Counted from the first letter of the stretch, positions 41,593 to 51,221 are shown. The stretch: 64,000 bases of DNA from Comamonas sp. B21-038 (GCF_022387135.1 NZ_CP092462.1:4340001-4404000), one strand, 5' to 3'. Translations and numbers: made by a program. Notes: generated by a model not told the origin, from the sequence alone.

Positions 41593-43265
41593 CCACATCC
41601 CCTGCCTTGCTGCAGATCCAGAACCTGAGCCTCTCGGCCGGCCCCGGCAAGCAGGTCGTGCGCGATGCATCCTTGCAGCTGGCCGCTGGCGAGATTGTCG
41701 GCATCGTCGGCGAATCGGGCTCGGGCAAGACCATGCTCAGCCGCGCCGTGATGCGGCTCACGCCCCATGCCATCAGCCGCAGTGGCGGCGGCATCCTGCT
41801 CGACGGCCAGTCGCTCTATGCGATGAACGAGCGCCAGCTGCGTGCTGTGCGCGGCCCGCGCGTGGCCATGGTGTTCCAGGAGCCGATGACCTCGCTCACG
41901 CCCACCCTGAGCATTGGCGAGCAGCTGCTCGAAGGCCTGCGCATGCACTTGCCCCAGGCGCGCAATGAGCACATGCCGCGCATCCATGCGATGCTGGAGC
42001 GCGTCGGCCTGCGCGATACCCAGCGCATCCTGAGCGCGTTCCCGCATGAGTTCTCGGGCGGCATGCGCCAGCGCATCATGATCGCCTCGGCCATGCTGCT
42101 GCGCCCGGCGCTGCTGATTGCCGACGAACCCACCACGGCGCTGGACGCGGTGGTGCAGCGCGAAGTGATGGAGATGATGCTGGAGCTGACCCGTGAGAAC
42201 GGCACCGCCGTGCTGCTGATCAGCCATGACCTGCCGATGGTGGCCCGCTACGCCGACCGCATGGTGGTGATGAAGCAAGGCGACATCGTCGAGACCGGCC
42301 CCACCGCCCAGGTGCTGGCCGCCCCCGCGCATGACTACACGCGCCAGCTGCTGCGCACCCTGCCCCAGCGCCGCGCGCCGCGCCAGATCGACCGCACGGC
42401 GCCGCTGATGTCGGCCCGCGACCTGGTGCTGGAGTTTGGCGGCCGCCAGCGCTGGTTCCGCAAGGGGGCGCCGGCGCGTGTGCTCAAGGGCATCAGCCTG
42501 GATATCTTCCCCGGCGAGGTGGTGGCCGTGGTCGGCGAATCGGGCTCGGGCAAGACGACCTTGGGCATGATCCTGTCGGGCCTGCTGCAGCCCACCAGTG
42601 GCAGCCTGCTGTACAAGGGCCAGCCCTTGCGGCCGGGCAGTCCAGGGTTCAAGGACTACCGCTACAACTGCCAGATGGTCTTCCAGGACCCGTACTCCTC
42701 GCTGGACCCGCGCATGACGGTGCAGGCGCTGGTGGCCGAGGCGCTGCGAATGGCCGAGGGCCTGAGCGCCAGCGACAAGCGCGAGCGCGTGCAGCAGGCG
42801 CTGGCCGATGTGGGGCTGGGCGGCGATTTTGCGACGCGCTACCCGCATGAGCTCTCGGGCGGCCAGCGCCAGCGCGTGGCCATTGCCCGCGTGCTGGTGC
42901 GGCGCCCGGCGCTGATGATTGCCGACGAGGCGGTCTCCGCGCTCGATGTGACGGTGCGCGCCCAGGTGCTGGACCTGCTGGCCGAGCTGCAGCAGCGCTA
43001 TGGCTTCTCGTGCCTGTTCATCAGCCACGACCTGGGCGTGGTCGAGCAGATTGCCGACCGGGTCATCGTCGTGCAGGGCGGCGTGATTGCCGAGCAGGGC
43101 ACGCGCGATGCCGTGTTTGACCAGCCGCAGAACCCCTATACGCGCCAGCTGCTCGATGCGATCCCGATGCTGCAGGCCACGCCCGATGGCGGCGTGCACC
43201 TGCGCTGGCGCCATGCCGAGGGCCGCGCCACCGCCCCTGCAGACAGCGCCGCCTGCCCTGCCTAA
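41589..43265 (+). CDS. fused two-domain ABC transporter ATPase (DppD-DppF / GsiA-like)
   Basis: 558 residues with two complete ATPase domains. Domain 1 has Walker A GESGSGKT near residues 41-48, signature FSGGMRQR and Walker [13 protein letters not shown]. Domain 2 has Walker A GESGSGKT near 316-323, FQDPYSSLDPR, signature LSGGQRQR and Walker B MIADEAVSALD. One protein therefore does the work of both ATPases. The fusion contrasts with the separate ATPases of the other family-5 importer in the window. Confidence 0.92.
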   Translation: MTTSPALLQIQNLSLSAGPGKQVVRDASLQLAAGEIVGIVGESGSGKTMLSRAVMRLTPHAISRSGGGILLDGQSLYAMNERQLRAVRGPRVAMVFQEPMTSLTPTLSIGEQLLEGLRMHLPQARNEHMPRIHAMLERVGLRDTQRILSAFPHEFSGGMRQRIMIASAMLLRPALLIADEPTTALDAVVQREVMEMMLELTRENGTAVLLISHDLPMVARYADRMVVMKQGDIVETGPTAQVLAAPAHDYTRQLLRTLPQRRAPRQIDRTAPLMSARDLVLEFGGRQRWFRKGAPARVLKGISLDIFPGEVVAVVGESGSGKTTLGMILSGLLQPTSGSLLYKGQPLRPGSPGFKDYRYNCQMVFQDPYSSLDPRMTVQALVAEALRMAEGLSASDKRERVQQALADVGLGGDFATRYPHELSGGQRQRVAIARVLVRRPALMIADEAVSALDVTVRAQVLDLLAELQQRYGFSCLFISHDLGVVEQIADRVIVVQGGVIAEQGTRDAVFDQPQNPYTRQLLDAIPMLQATPDGGVHLRWRHAEGRATAPADSAACPA

Positions 43266-43294
43266 AAATTCAGCAACCTTCCAGGAGTCCTCTT

Positions 43295-44158
43295 ATGTCA
43301 TCCTCTCCCGCCCGCCAGGGCCACGGCATCAAGCTGAGCTACTACGACTTTGGCGCCACCACCTTTTTTGCCAGCCAGTACGACCAGCGCTTCAGCTACT
43401 GCCTCTACGTGCCCAAGAACTACAGCGAGAGCGAGGACAAGGTCTATGACCTGGCGGTGATCGTGCACGGCACCGGCCGCACCGCCAGCCAGTACCGCGA
43501 CCGCTTTGCCGATTTTGCCGACCGCAATGACTGCATCGTGCTGGCGCCGCTCTTTCCCGCCGGCATTGGCGTGGCGGGCGACCTGGCCAACTACAAGCGC
43601 ATTCTTTTCCATGGCATCCGCTATGACCAGGTGCTGCTGTCCATGGTTGACGAGGTGGCGGCCAAGTACCGCGTGCGCAGCGAGCGCTTCATGCTCTACG
43701 GCTTCTCGGGCGGCGGGCAGTTCAGCCAGCGCTTTTTTCTGCTGCACCCGGAGCGCCTCCATGCCGTGTCGATCGGCGCGCCGGGCGTGGTCACCCTGCT
43801 CAACACCGACTACGACTGGTGGGTGGGCGTGCGCGACATCGAGCAGCGCTTTGGCCGCAGCCTCAACCTGGCGGCGATGCGCGCGGTGACGGTGCAGACC
43901 ATCATCGGCACGGCGGACACCGCCACCTGGGAGATCACCATTCCGCGCGACAGCGCGCTGTGGATGGATGGCGCCCAGCTGCAGGGCGACAACCGCATCG
44001 AGCGCATCACCGCACTGGCCGACAGCTTTGCCGCGCATGGCATCCGCGTGCAGCGCGACACGGTGCCCGGCATTGCGCATGAGCCCTTCAAGGTCATCGA
44101 GCCGGTCGAGGCCTTCTTGCAGCAGTGCCTGCGCGCGCCGCAAGCCGCCCCGCTGTAA
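43295..44158 (+). CDS. alpha/beta hydrolase, PHB-depolymerase/esterase-like
   Basis: A 287-residue soluble alpha/beta hydrolase with no signal peptide. It shows VIVHGTGRTAS (oxyanion region), the nucleophile elbow GFSGGGQFS, an acidic residue region near GTADTATWE and a late His (VPGIAHEPF). The DRNDCIVLAPLFPAGI segment resembles the esterase/depolymerase group. It lies between the ABC ATPase and the binding-protein gene, and probably hydrolyses an ester or amide in the imported compound. Confidence 0.82.
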   Translation: MSSSPARQGHGIKLSYYDFGATTFFASQYDQRFSYCLYVPKNYSESEDKVYDLAVIVHGTGRTASQYRDRFADFADRNDCIVLAPLFPAGIGVAGDLANYKRILFHGIRYDQVLLSMVDEVAAKYRVRSERFMLYGFSGGGQFSQRFFLLHPERLHAVSIGAPGVVTLLNTDYDWWVGVRDIEQRFGRSLNLAAMRAVTVQTIIGTADTATWEITIPRDSALWMDGAQLQGDNRIERITALADSFAAHGIRVQRDTVPGIAHEPFKVIEPVEAFLQQCLRAPQAAPL

Positions 44159-44206
44159 GCCCCTGTCCCAAGCCCCCACGCCAACGTCACCACCACAAGG
44201 AAGACC

Positions 44207-45769
44207 ATGCCCACCAGCCGCTCTCTTTGGTCGCCCGCGCTGCTTGTTGCAGCCTGCGCGCTCAGTGCCCACAGCCAGGCCGCCGGCGCCCCCGATATGC
44301 TGCGCGTGGCGCTGCATGCCGATATCGCCAGCGTCAACCCCGGTGTCAACCGCGACGCCAACTCCGACATGGTGATGGCCCATGTGGTCGAGGGCCTGGT
44401 CGCCTATGGCGAGGACCTCACTGTCAAGCCCATGCTGGCCAGCAGCTGGACAGCCAATGACGACAGCACCAGCTACGACTTCAAGCTGCGCCCGAATGTG
44501 CGTTTTCACAATGGCAAGACCTTGTCGGCCGCCGATGTGGTGTGGAACTTCAAGCGCTACCTCGATCCCAAGACCAACTTCCAGTGCATCAACCGCTACA
44601 ACGGCAAGATCGGCCCGGCGCTGCAGGAGGTGAAGGCCGTCGATGCGCAAACCGTGCGTTTCAGCTTCTCGGCGCCCGCGCCCAACTTCCTGATGACCCT
44701 GGCCACCATCCAGTGCACGCCCTGGATCATCCACCCGGAGTCGGTAACAGCCAACGGCAGCGTCAGCCAGGTCATCGGCACTGGCCCCTACCGCTTTGCC
44801 GAAAAGCAGACCGGCCGCTACACCGAGCTCAAGCGCTTTGCCGACTACAGTGCGCTGCCCGGCGCGCGCGATGGCTATGCCGGCAACAAGCAGGCCAGCA
44901 TTGCCACCCTGCGCTTTGTGACCGTGCCCGATGCCAGCACCCGCTCCAACGGCGTGCTCTCGCGCGATCTTGATGTGATCGACGATGTAGACCCCGACAC
45001 CATCAAGGAGCTCAAGGGCAAGGGCGTGCAGGTGGAGGTGCAGCCCACCCCGAGCTGGGTGGTGCTGCAGGTGCAGACCGAGGCGCCCGCGCTCAAGGAT
45101 GTGCGCATGCGCCAGGCCATTGCCAAGGCGCTGAGCCTGCCCGATGTGGCCGAGGCCGCCGGCAAGGGCCTGTTTACCGCCAACCCCTCGGTGATATCGC
45201 CGCTGAGCCCCTACTACGACCAGCGCAGCAAGGCCTGGCCCGGCTATGACCCGGTGGGCGCCAGCGCGCTGGCCAAGCAGGCGGGCTACAAGGGCCAGCC
45301 CATCAGCCTGCTGGTGGCCAACCGCCAGGAGCGCGTGCAGCTGGCCACCATTCTGCAGGCGCTGCTGGGCTCAGCCGGCATCAATATCGACATCAAGGTG
45401 CGCGACTGGGCCTCGCAGCTGGATCTGTATGGCAAGGGCCAGTACGAGCTGGCCATCTTTGCCTACTCGGCGCGGCTGGACCCCTTGCTGATGTATGAAT
45501 CGCTGATTGGCGACAAAAAGGCCGAGCCCACCCGCCAGTGGGACGATGCGCAGGCCTCGGCCTTGCTCAGGCAGGTGGCGATGGAGCGCGACCCGGCCCG
45601 CCGCAAGGACCTGTTCAACCAGCTCCATGCACTGATGGCCAAGGAGGTGCCGATCATCGGCCTGTACAACCTGCCCGTCGTCACCGCGATGGCGCCCAGC
45701 ATCAAGGGCTACAAGGGCTGGCCTGCCGGCACGCACCGCTTCTGGGGCGTGAGCCGCGCAGCGCCCTAA
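44207..45769 (+). CDS. family-5 ABC transporter substrate-binding protein
   Basis: A 520-residue periplasmic receptor with a signal peptide ending SHSQAAGA near residue 26. Typical segments are VVEGLVAYGEDL, YDFKLRPNVRFHNGKTLSAA, ADVVWNFKRYLDP and GTGPYRF. It belongs to the transporter encoded upstream (DppB, DppC and fused ATPase). SD AAGGAAG precedes the ATG. Confidence 0.9.
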   Translation: MPTSRSLWSPALLVAACALSAHSQAAGAPDMLRVALHADIASVNPGVNRDANSDMVMAHVVEGLVAYGEDLTVKPMLASSWTANDDSTSYDFKLRPNVRFHNGKTLSAADVVWNFKRYLDPKTNFQCINRYNGKIGPALQEVKAVDAQTVRFSFSAPAPNFLMTLATIQCTPWIIHPESVTANGSVSQVIGTGPYRFAEKQTGRYTELKRFADYSALPGARDGYAGNKQASIATLRFVTVPDASTRSNGVLSRDLDVIDDVDPDTIKELKGKGVQVEVQPTPSWVVLQVQTEAPALKDVRMRQAIAKALSLPDVAEAAGKGLFTANPSVISPLSPYYDQRSKAWPGYDPVGASALAKQAGYKGQPISLLVANRQERVQLATILQALLGSAGINIDIKVRDWASQLDLYGKGQYELAIFAYSARLDPLLMYESLIGDKKAEPTRQWDDAQASALLRQVAMERDPARRKDLFNQLHALMAKEVPIIGLYNLPVVTAMAPSIKGYKGWPAGTHRFWGVSRAAP

Positions 45770-45860
45770 GCCAACCTCCGCGCGCGTGGCCAAAACGCTC
45801 TGGTTCTGCCACGCGCATGCCGCTTTCTCCGCATTCCGATCGCTGCGTTTCACACCCTGT

Positions 45861-47297
45861 ATGTCTTTCTCTGCAACCGATTACCGCCATGCCGATGCCA
45901 CGGCTCTGGCCCAGGCCATCCGCGCTGGTGCGCTCACCCCGCAGGCCGCGGTGGACCATGCCTTTGACGCCATCGAGCGCTGCAACCCCCAGCTCAATGC
46001 CGTGATCCTGACCATGCGCGCGCAGGCAGACGAGCAGCTGCGCCAGCTGCCGGCCGATGCGCCGCTGCGCGGCGTGCCGGTGCTGCTCAAGGACGACTGC
46101 CCCAGCTATGCGGGCGCAGCGATGTCGTATGGCTCGCGCGCGGCACTGGGCAACGTCTCGGCCACTTACCACACCTTGGTGCGCCGCTACCAGCAGGCGG
46201 GCATGGTCATCGTCGGCAAGACGAATCTGCCCGAGTTCTCGGCCAATGTGGCGACCGCGCCCAGCCTGCATGGCCGCACCTTGAACCCCTGGAGTGCTGC
46301 GCACAATGTCGGCGGCTCCTCGGGGGGCTCGGCCGCCGCAGTGGCCGCCCGCATGGTGCCGCTGGCCTATGGCAATGACGGCGCGGGCTCGATCCGCATA
46401 CCGGCGGCCTGCACGGGGCTGTTTGGCCTGCGCCCCTCGCGCGGCCGCGTGGCCTGCGGCCCTGTCTCCAGCGAGAACTGGGGCGGCCTGGTGAGCCACC
46501 ATGTGCTGACGCGCAGCGTGCGCGACTCGGCCCTGATGCTGGACCTGAGCGATGCGCTGGAGCCCGGCTCGCTCTATGCAGCGCCGGCCAAGGCGGAAGA
46601 CTTCAGCCAGGCGCTGCTGCGCCCGCCCGGGCGACTGCGCATTGGCGTGCTGCAGGAGGCAGGCCCGGGCCAGGCGCTGGACAGCAGCATCCTGCAAGGC
46701 CTGCAGGACAGCCGCCGCCTGCTGCAGGAACTGGGCCATGTGACCGAAGAGGCGCAATGGAACTTCTCGCACGCCGACCTGGCCGCCGCCTTCAGCCGCA
46801 TCATTGCCGCCTACACCGCGCTGGAGGTGGATGACCTGGTGCGCAGCACCGGCAGGCCAGCGACGGCGGAGTTCTTTGAACCGGTGAACCTGGGCCTGGC
46901 GGAGCAGGGCCGGCGCCTGGGCGCTGTCGAGCTATTGGCCGCGCGCAATACCTGCAACAGCATCGCCCGGCGCCTGGGCGAGATGTTTGGCCGCTATGAC
47001 CTGCTGCTCTGCCCGGTGATGCCGACCCTGCCCCAGGGCCTGCAGGCGCTGGATGTGCGCCAGCCCGATGCGCAGCACTTCATGCAGGAGTTCATGGATG
47101 CCACCGTGTTCACCCGCCCGGCCAATGCCGCCGGCGTGCCCGCGATGAGCGTGCCGCTGTGGCAAAGCGCCAGCGGCCTGCCCATGGGCATGCAGTTCAT
47201 CGCCCCCTATGGCGCAGAAAGCCGGCTGCTGCAGCTGGCCGCGCAGCTGGAGCAGGCGCTGCCCTGGGACCAGCGCCTGCCCCCCGTCCACGCCTGA
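45861..47297 (+). CDS. amidase-signature hydrolase, second
   Basis: A 478-residue amidase: Lys in VPVLLKDDCPSYAG, the bridging Ser in GGSSGGSAAAVAAR, and the nucleophilic Ser in NDGAGSIRIPAACTG followed by LFGLRPSRGRV. The DGAGS reading (instead of DxGGS) places it in the broad 6-aminohexanoate-cyclic-dimer-hydrolase-like subgroup. The start MSFSATDYRH is chosen at 45861. It follows the receptor gene and probably cleaves an amide in the imported compound. Confidence 0.87.
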   Translation: MSFSATDYRHADATALAQAIRAGALTPQAAVDHAFDAIERCNPQLNAVILTMRAQADEQLRQLPADAPLRGVPVLLKDDCPSYAGAAMSYGSRAALGNVSATYHTLVRRYQQAGMVIVGKTNLPEFSANVATAPSLHGRTLNPWSAAHNVGGSSGGSAAAVAARMVPLAYGNDGAGSIRIPAACTGLFGLRPSRGRVACGPVSSENWGGLVSHHVLTRSVRDSALMLDLSDALEPGSLYAAPAKAEDFSQALLRPPGRLRIGVLQEAGPGQALDSSILQGLQDSRRLLQELGHVTEEAQWNFSHADLAAAFSRIIAAYTALEVDDLVRSTGRPATAEFFEPVNLGLAEQGRRLGAVELLAARNTCNSIARRLGEMFGRYDLLLCPVMPTLPQGLQALDVRQPDAQHFMQEFMDATVFTRPANAAGVPAMSVPLWQSASGLPMGMQFIAPYGAESRLLQLAAQLEQALPWDQRLPPVHA

Positions 47298-47320
47298 TAT
47301 ATCTCTGACTCGCCCCTCTC

Positions 47321-47956
47321 ATGCTCTACACCAAACCCTATTACCAACCCCAGCAGCCCGCGCAGATCAAGGAGCTGGTCGACCGCGTGGTGCTGGGCAC
47401 CCTGGTCACGCCGCACAGCGAAGGCGTGGCGCTGTCCCACCCGGTGTTCCGGCTCGACACCACGCGCGGCGCGCTGGGCACGGTGGTGTCGCACGTCGCA
47501 TCGGCCAGCGACCATGTGCGCTTTCTGCGCCAGGGCCTGCCGAGCATCGCCATCCTGATGGACCCGGGCAGCTATATCTCGCCGTCCTGGTACCCCCACT
47601 ACCCGCATCGCGACAGCGCGCCGACCTGGGGCTTCCAGGTGGTTCACCTGCATGGCACCCCGCGCATGCTGCAAGAAGATGAACTGGTCGCCCACCTGCA
47701 GGACCTGGTGGGCCACATGGAGCGCGGCCGCGGCTGCCCATGGGACAGCAGCGAGCTGGGCCCCGGCGGCCTGGAGCGGCGCCTGCCCGGCATTGTGGGT
47801 TATGAGATGCCGGTGGCGCGCTGTGAAGCCAAGTTCAAGCTCGGCCAGGACGAGCGCCCCGCTGACATGCGCGGCGCCGTGGCGCGCCTGCGCGAGCAGA
47901 ACCAGCATGCGCTGGCCGATACCATAGAGCAACACTGCCAACTCCAACAACCATGA
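47321..47956 (+). CDS. PaiB-family FMN-binding protein
   Basis: A 211-residue split-barrel protein of the PaiB family. Marks are MLYTKPYYQPQQPAQ at the start, LSHPVFRL, the stretch YISPSWYPHYPHRDSAPTWG with the conserved Trp residues, and the C-terminal LGQDERPADMRG. PaiB of Bacillus was described as a negative regulator; most homologues are thought to bind flavin or haem. It is translationally coupled to the next gene (ATGA overlap). Confidence 0.8.
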   Translation: MLYTKPYYQPQQPAQIKELVDRVVLGTLVTPHSEGVALSHPVFRLDTTRGALGTVVSHVASASDHVRFLRQGLPSIAILMDPGSYISPSWYPHYPHRDSAPTWGFQVVHLHGTPRMLQEDELVAHLQDLVGHMERGRGCPWDSSELGPGGLERRLPGIVGYEMPVARCEAKFKLGQDERPADMRGAVARLREQNQHALADTIEQHCQLQQP

Positions 47957-48741
47957 CCTCCGCCGACACACAGACTGACCCTATCGCCCAGGCCATTGCG
48001 CGCCACCAAAGCGGCCTCAGCGCCGTGCCGGAGGCTGCTGCCTTCCATGCCTGGGTGGCGCAGCAGCGCGGCAGTTGGAGTGGGCTGATGCCCGGCCTGG
48101 CGCAGGCGCGCATGGGCCACGTCGATTTTCGCAACGCTGACTCTGCCGTGGCCGCCGCCAGCGCCAGCATGGACCGCGAGGGTGCCATCCGCGCCTACGA
48201 GGCCCTGCAGAACCGCCAGGGTTTTGACATGGGTGTGGGCCACTGGATGGAGCAGCGCTGTGTCTACCAAAGCAGCAACTACGCATCCACCCGGCTGGAA
48301 GGCGCGATGCGCGACTGCCACCTGGGCGTAGACCTGTTTGCGCCAGCGGGCACCGCGCTGCGGCTGCCGCTGGCCGCGGAGGTGGTGGTGGCTGAGGTGC
48401 GTGATATCCGGCTGGATTACGGCGGCATGCTGGTGCTGCGCCACCAGGGCCCTGCGCACCCAGAGTTTTTCAGCATCTGGGGGCATCTGAGCCATGCATC
48501 GGCCCGGCGCTGGCAGCCGGGCGATCAGATTGCCGCAGGCAGCGAGTTTGCCCACCTGGGCGACTTTGCAGAGAACGGCTGGTGGCTGCCCCATCTGCAC
48601 CTGCAGCTGTGCCTGCTGCGCCTGCCCGACTTCAGCGATGCGCCCGGTGTCGGCGAGCAGGCCTTTGCACCGGTCTGGCAGGACATCTTCCCGAACCCGG
48701 CGCCGCTGCTGCGCGCCAACGATGAGGCGCTGCGCAGCTGA
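47953..48741 (+). CDS. M23-like peptidase domain protein without signal peptide
   Basis: 262 residues. The C-terminal half is a LytM/M23 metallopeptidase fold: HLGVDLFAPAGT gives the first His and Asp, SIWGHLSHAS follows, and WWLPHLHLQL gives the final HxH. There is no signal peptide, so it may act in the cytoplasm on an imported molecule rather than on the cell wall. M23 domains are also found fused to class III aminotransferases and phosphotransferases in amino-acid metabolism, which could be the better analogy. Last gene of the operon. Confidence 0.78.
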   Translation: MTSADTQTDPIAQAIARHQSGLSAVPEAAAFHAWVAQQRGSWSGLMPGLAQARMGHVDFRNADSAVAAASASMDREGAIRAYEALQNRQGFDMGVGHWMEQRCVYQSSNYASTRLEGAMRDCHLGVDLFAPAGTALRLPLAAEVVVAEVRDIRLDYGGMLVLRHQGPAHPEFFSIWGHLSHASARRWQPGDQIAAGSEFAHLGDFAENGWWLPHLHLQLCLLRLPDFSDAPGVGEQAFAPVWQDIFPNPAPLLRANDEALRS

Positions 48742-48750
48742 GGGCTGCGC

Positions 48751-49050
48751 TTATTGGCCAGCCGGGTCGCAGCGCACCTGGTTCATGTAGATCGAGCAGT
48801 TGTACTTGTTGCCTTGAAAGCTTGCCTGGTAGCGCGTCGATTCACGCTGCCGGTCAAAGCCGAAGACCTGCACATGCGCCTCGGTGCTGCTGAAGTAGTT
48901 GGCGGTTTTCTCGGCAATGGCCTGGTCCGACAGCACGGCATTGCTGCCAATGGGCGCCACCACGTCGCAGCCCTGCAAGGCCAGCACGGCGGCACAGAGC
49001 GTGGGCCAGGCGGCCAGGGACAATCGCTTGCGTGAAATGGAGGGGGTCAT
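48751..49050 (-). CDS. small hypothetical lipoprotein
   Basis: 99 residues with a signal peptide and lipobox LQGC near residue 28 (AAVLALQGCDVVA). The mature part has two further Cys residues (YNCSIY and VRCDP), possibly a disulfide. It resembles short DUF-type lipoproteins of the family with no known role. It is convergent with the M23-like gene. Confidence 0.7.
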   Translation of the reverse strand: MTPSISRKRLSLAAWPTLCAAVLALQGCDVVAPIGSNAVLSDQAIAEKTANYFSSTEAHVQVFGFDRQRESTRYQASFQGNKYNCSIYMNQVRCDPAGQ

Positions 49051-49118
49051 CGGTGCATCCTGTGGGTAGCGGCAATGCGCTACTGTCGCACATCCGGCCG
49101 CTGCTGTCAGGGGGCCTG

Positions 49119-49379
49119 TCAGCTGGCTTGCACCGCTACGGGCGCGGTTGCCACAGCGGCAGCTGAGCGCGCATTCCAGCGCTGCCAGGCCTTTTCATGG
49201 AAGAAAAAGGCAAAGGCCTGCACCGTGGGCTCCAGCAGGCTCAGCGTGAGCGAGGCGATCAGGTTGCCGGTGACGGCGTACGCCACCATCGCGGCGACCG
49301 TGATGTGGATCAGGTAGTAGCTGGCGGTCTTCTTCAGCGTTTGGCGGTTGTTCTGCAGGCTGCGGCGGATGGAGGACAT
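49119..49379 (-). CDS. DUF2061 membrane protein
   Basis: 86 residues with two hydrophobic helices. The DUF2061 pattern is visible: LKKTASYYLIHITVAAMVAY, then a TG and SLLEPTVQAFAFFFHEKAWQ. This small family of predicted inner-membrane proteins has no established function. It appears monocistronic, with about 210 bases of intergenic sequence on its 5' side. Confidence 0.8.
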   Translation of the reverse strand: MSSIRRSLQNNRQTLKKTASYYLIHITVAAMVAYAVTGNLIASLTLSLLEPTVQAFAFFFHEKAWQRWNARSAAAVATAPVAVQAS

Positions 49380-49593
49380 GGCGGGCTCTTTCTTGCAATA
49401 AATCGATGGCAGTGCTGTAAATGATATTTATTAGCAATGGCAAAAGCCAATGAATCCTCGCTAAAAAAACCATAGGCCTGGCTAATACCGCCAGTCGCAC
49501 GCTGGCGGCCCGCGCGCCAAGCCCTGCGCTATGATGCGGTGCGGTTGCCGAATGGGCGCCTCCATAACACCTTCATAACAAGCCAGACGACCT

Positions 49594-51153
49594 ATGACGA
49601 CGGACCAGCAACGCAGCTATACGGCGCCCTGCCCGGGCTGCGGTGCACCTGTGGAATTTGCCAGCGCCCAGTCCGCCTTCGCTGTCTGCCCGTATTGCCA
49701 AAGCTCCATCGTGCGCAATGGCGATATCCTGAAGCGCATCGGCAAGATGGCCGAGGTCTTCAACGACTACAGCCCGCTCAAGCTGAACCAGACCGGCCAG
49801 TTCGCCAAGGGCAGCCAGGGCAAGCCCGAGGGCTTCCGCCTGGTGGGCCGGCTGCAGTACAAGGGCGAGACCGGCAGCTGGAACGAGTGGATGGCGCTGG
49901 GCGACAGCGGCGAGACCGCTGTCATCAGCGAAGACAATGGCCAGTTTGTGCTGAGCCGCGCCAGCCAGGCCGCCACCAAGAACCTGCCGCCGGCCGACCG
50001 CTGGCAACCGGGCCAGCGCATTGCGATCAGCGGCGTGCAGTACAGCGTGACCAGCGTCGTACTGGCCCAGCTGATGGCGGCCGAGGGCGAGATGCCGCAC
50101 CAGCCCGAATTGGGCAAGCCCTTTACCGTGGTGGAGCTGCGCACCGAGGACGACAAGGTGCTGTCCATCGACTACAGCGAGAACCCGCCCGCCGTCTACC
50201 TGGGCGCGCCGGTGCTGCTGGGCGCGCTCAAGATTGCAGGGCTGAAGACCACGTCCAACAAGAAGGACGAGGGCCGGCACTTCAACTGCCCGCGCTGCGC
50301 GGCGCGGGTCGATATCAAGCTGGACACGACCCAGGCGCTGACCTGCCCGAGCTGCGGCTCGCTCATCGATGTGTCGCAAGGCATTGGCGGGGAGCTGCGC
50401 GCCGCCATCCAGAAGGACCCGGTCAAACCTCTGGTGCCGCTGGGCAAGATAGCGAACCTGGCTGGCAGCAAATGGCAGCTGGTGGGGTTTCAGCACCGCA
50501 TCGGCATCGAGCCCGATGACGACGAATACTTTGGCTGGGACGAGTACCTGCTCTACCACAGCCAGCAGGGCTTCCAGTTCCTGGTCAACAGCAGCGAAGG
50601 CTGGAGCCTGGTCAAGACCCTGACCGGCGCGCCCGACTACCGCGCAGGCCGCAGCACGGCGACCTGGAAGCAGCAGACCTACCAGCTGCAATCGCGTTAC
50701 CGCGCCGAGACCACCTATGTACTGGGCGAGTTCTACTGGCCGGTGGCCCGGGGCGACAAGACCGACAATGTGGACTTTGCCCGGGGCAAGGATGGCGCGC
50801 AGCTGCTGAACCTGGAGCAGGGCCCGCGCGAGCTGAGCTGGTCGCTGGGCCGCAAGATGACGCCCGAGTCGGTGGCATCGGCCTTTGGCATGGGCGACCA
50901 GGTGGCGCTGTTCAAACCCGAGACCAGCAGCTTCACGGTGCCCAAGCTCGGCTGTATGCCGGTCATCATTGGCCTGTTCCTGCTGTTCTTTTTGCTCATC
51001 TGGTTGTGGCCCAAGGGCTGCGATACTGCGCTGGAGCGGCGCAAACTGGCCGCCGACCCGACCTATGTGAGCAAGTGCAGCAGCAGCACGGGCAGCGGCC
51101 GGTCGTCCAGCGGTTCATGGGGTGGCTACAGCTCCGGCGGCAGCCACAAATAA
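49594..51153 (+). CDS. DUF4178 protein with two zinc ribbons and a C-terminal membrane helix
   Basis: 519 residues. A first CPGC/CPYC zinc ribbon (Cys 13, 16, 32, 35) is followed by a DUF4178-like domain (LNQTGQFAKGSQGKPEGFRL and beyond). A second CPRC/CPSC ribbon lies near residues 231-255, then another DUF4178-like stretch (DEYFGWDEYLLYHSQQGFQF). A transmembrane helix lies near residues 452-468 (IIGLFLLFFLLIWLW), and the tail is Ser/Gly-rich. It heads an operon with DUF350, spermidine-synthase-like and FAD-oxidoreductase genes, an arrangement found in other bacteria but not explained. Confidence 0.82.
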   Translation: MTTDQQRSYTAPCPGCGAPVEFASAQSAFAVCPYCQSSIVRNGDILKRIGKMAEVFNDYSPLKLNQTGQFAKGSQGKPEGFRLVGRLQYKGETGSWNEWMALGDSGETAVISEDNGQFVLSRASQAATKNLPPADRWQPGQRIAISGVQYSVTSVVLAQLMAAEGEMPHQPELGKPFTVVELRTEDDKVLSIDYSENPPAVYLGAPVLLGALKIAGLKTTSNKKDEGRHFNCPRCAARVDIKLDTTQALTCPSCGSLIDVSQGIGGELRAAIQKDPVKPLVPLGKIANLAGSKWQLVGFQHRIGIEPDDDEYFGWDEYLLYHSQQGFQFLVNSSEGWSLVKTLTGAPDYRAGRSTATWKQQTYQLQSRYRAETTYVLGEFYWPVARGDKTDNVDFARGKDGAQLLNLEQGPRELSWSLGRKMTPESVASAFGMGDQVALFKPETSSFTVPKLGCMPVIIGLFLLFFLLIWLWPKGCDTALERRKLAADPTYVSKCSSSTGSGRSSSGSWGGYSSGGSHK

Positions 51154-51221
51154 ACAATCGCTGGCAACAGCACTGCGCACAGCCCGATAAGGGCGCGCTT
51201 TTGACGAAGGAGAGAGTTGTG

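Noticed and set aside
47953-48741. Ordinary cell-wall endopeptidase
   Set aside because: No signal peptide or membrane segment, and it is embedded in a catabolic operon.
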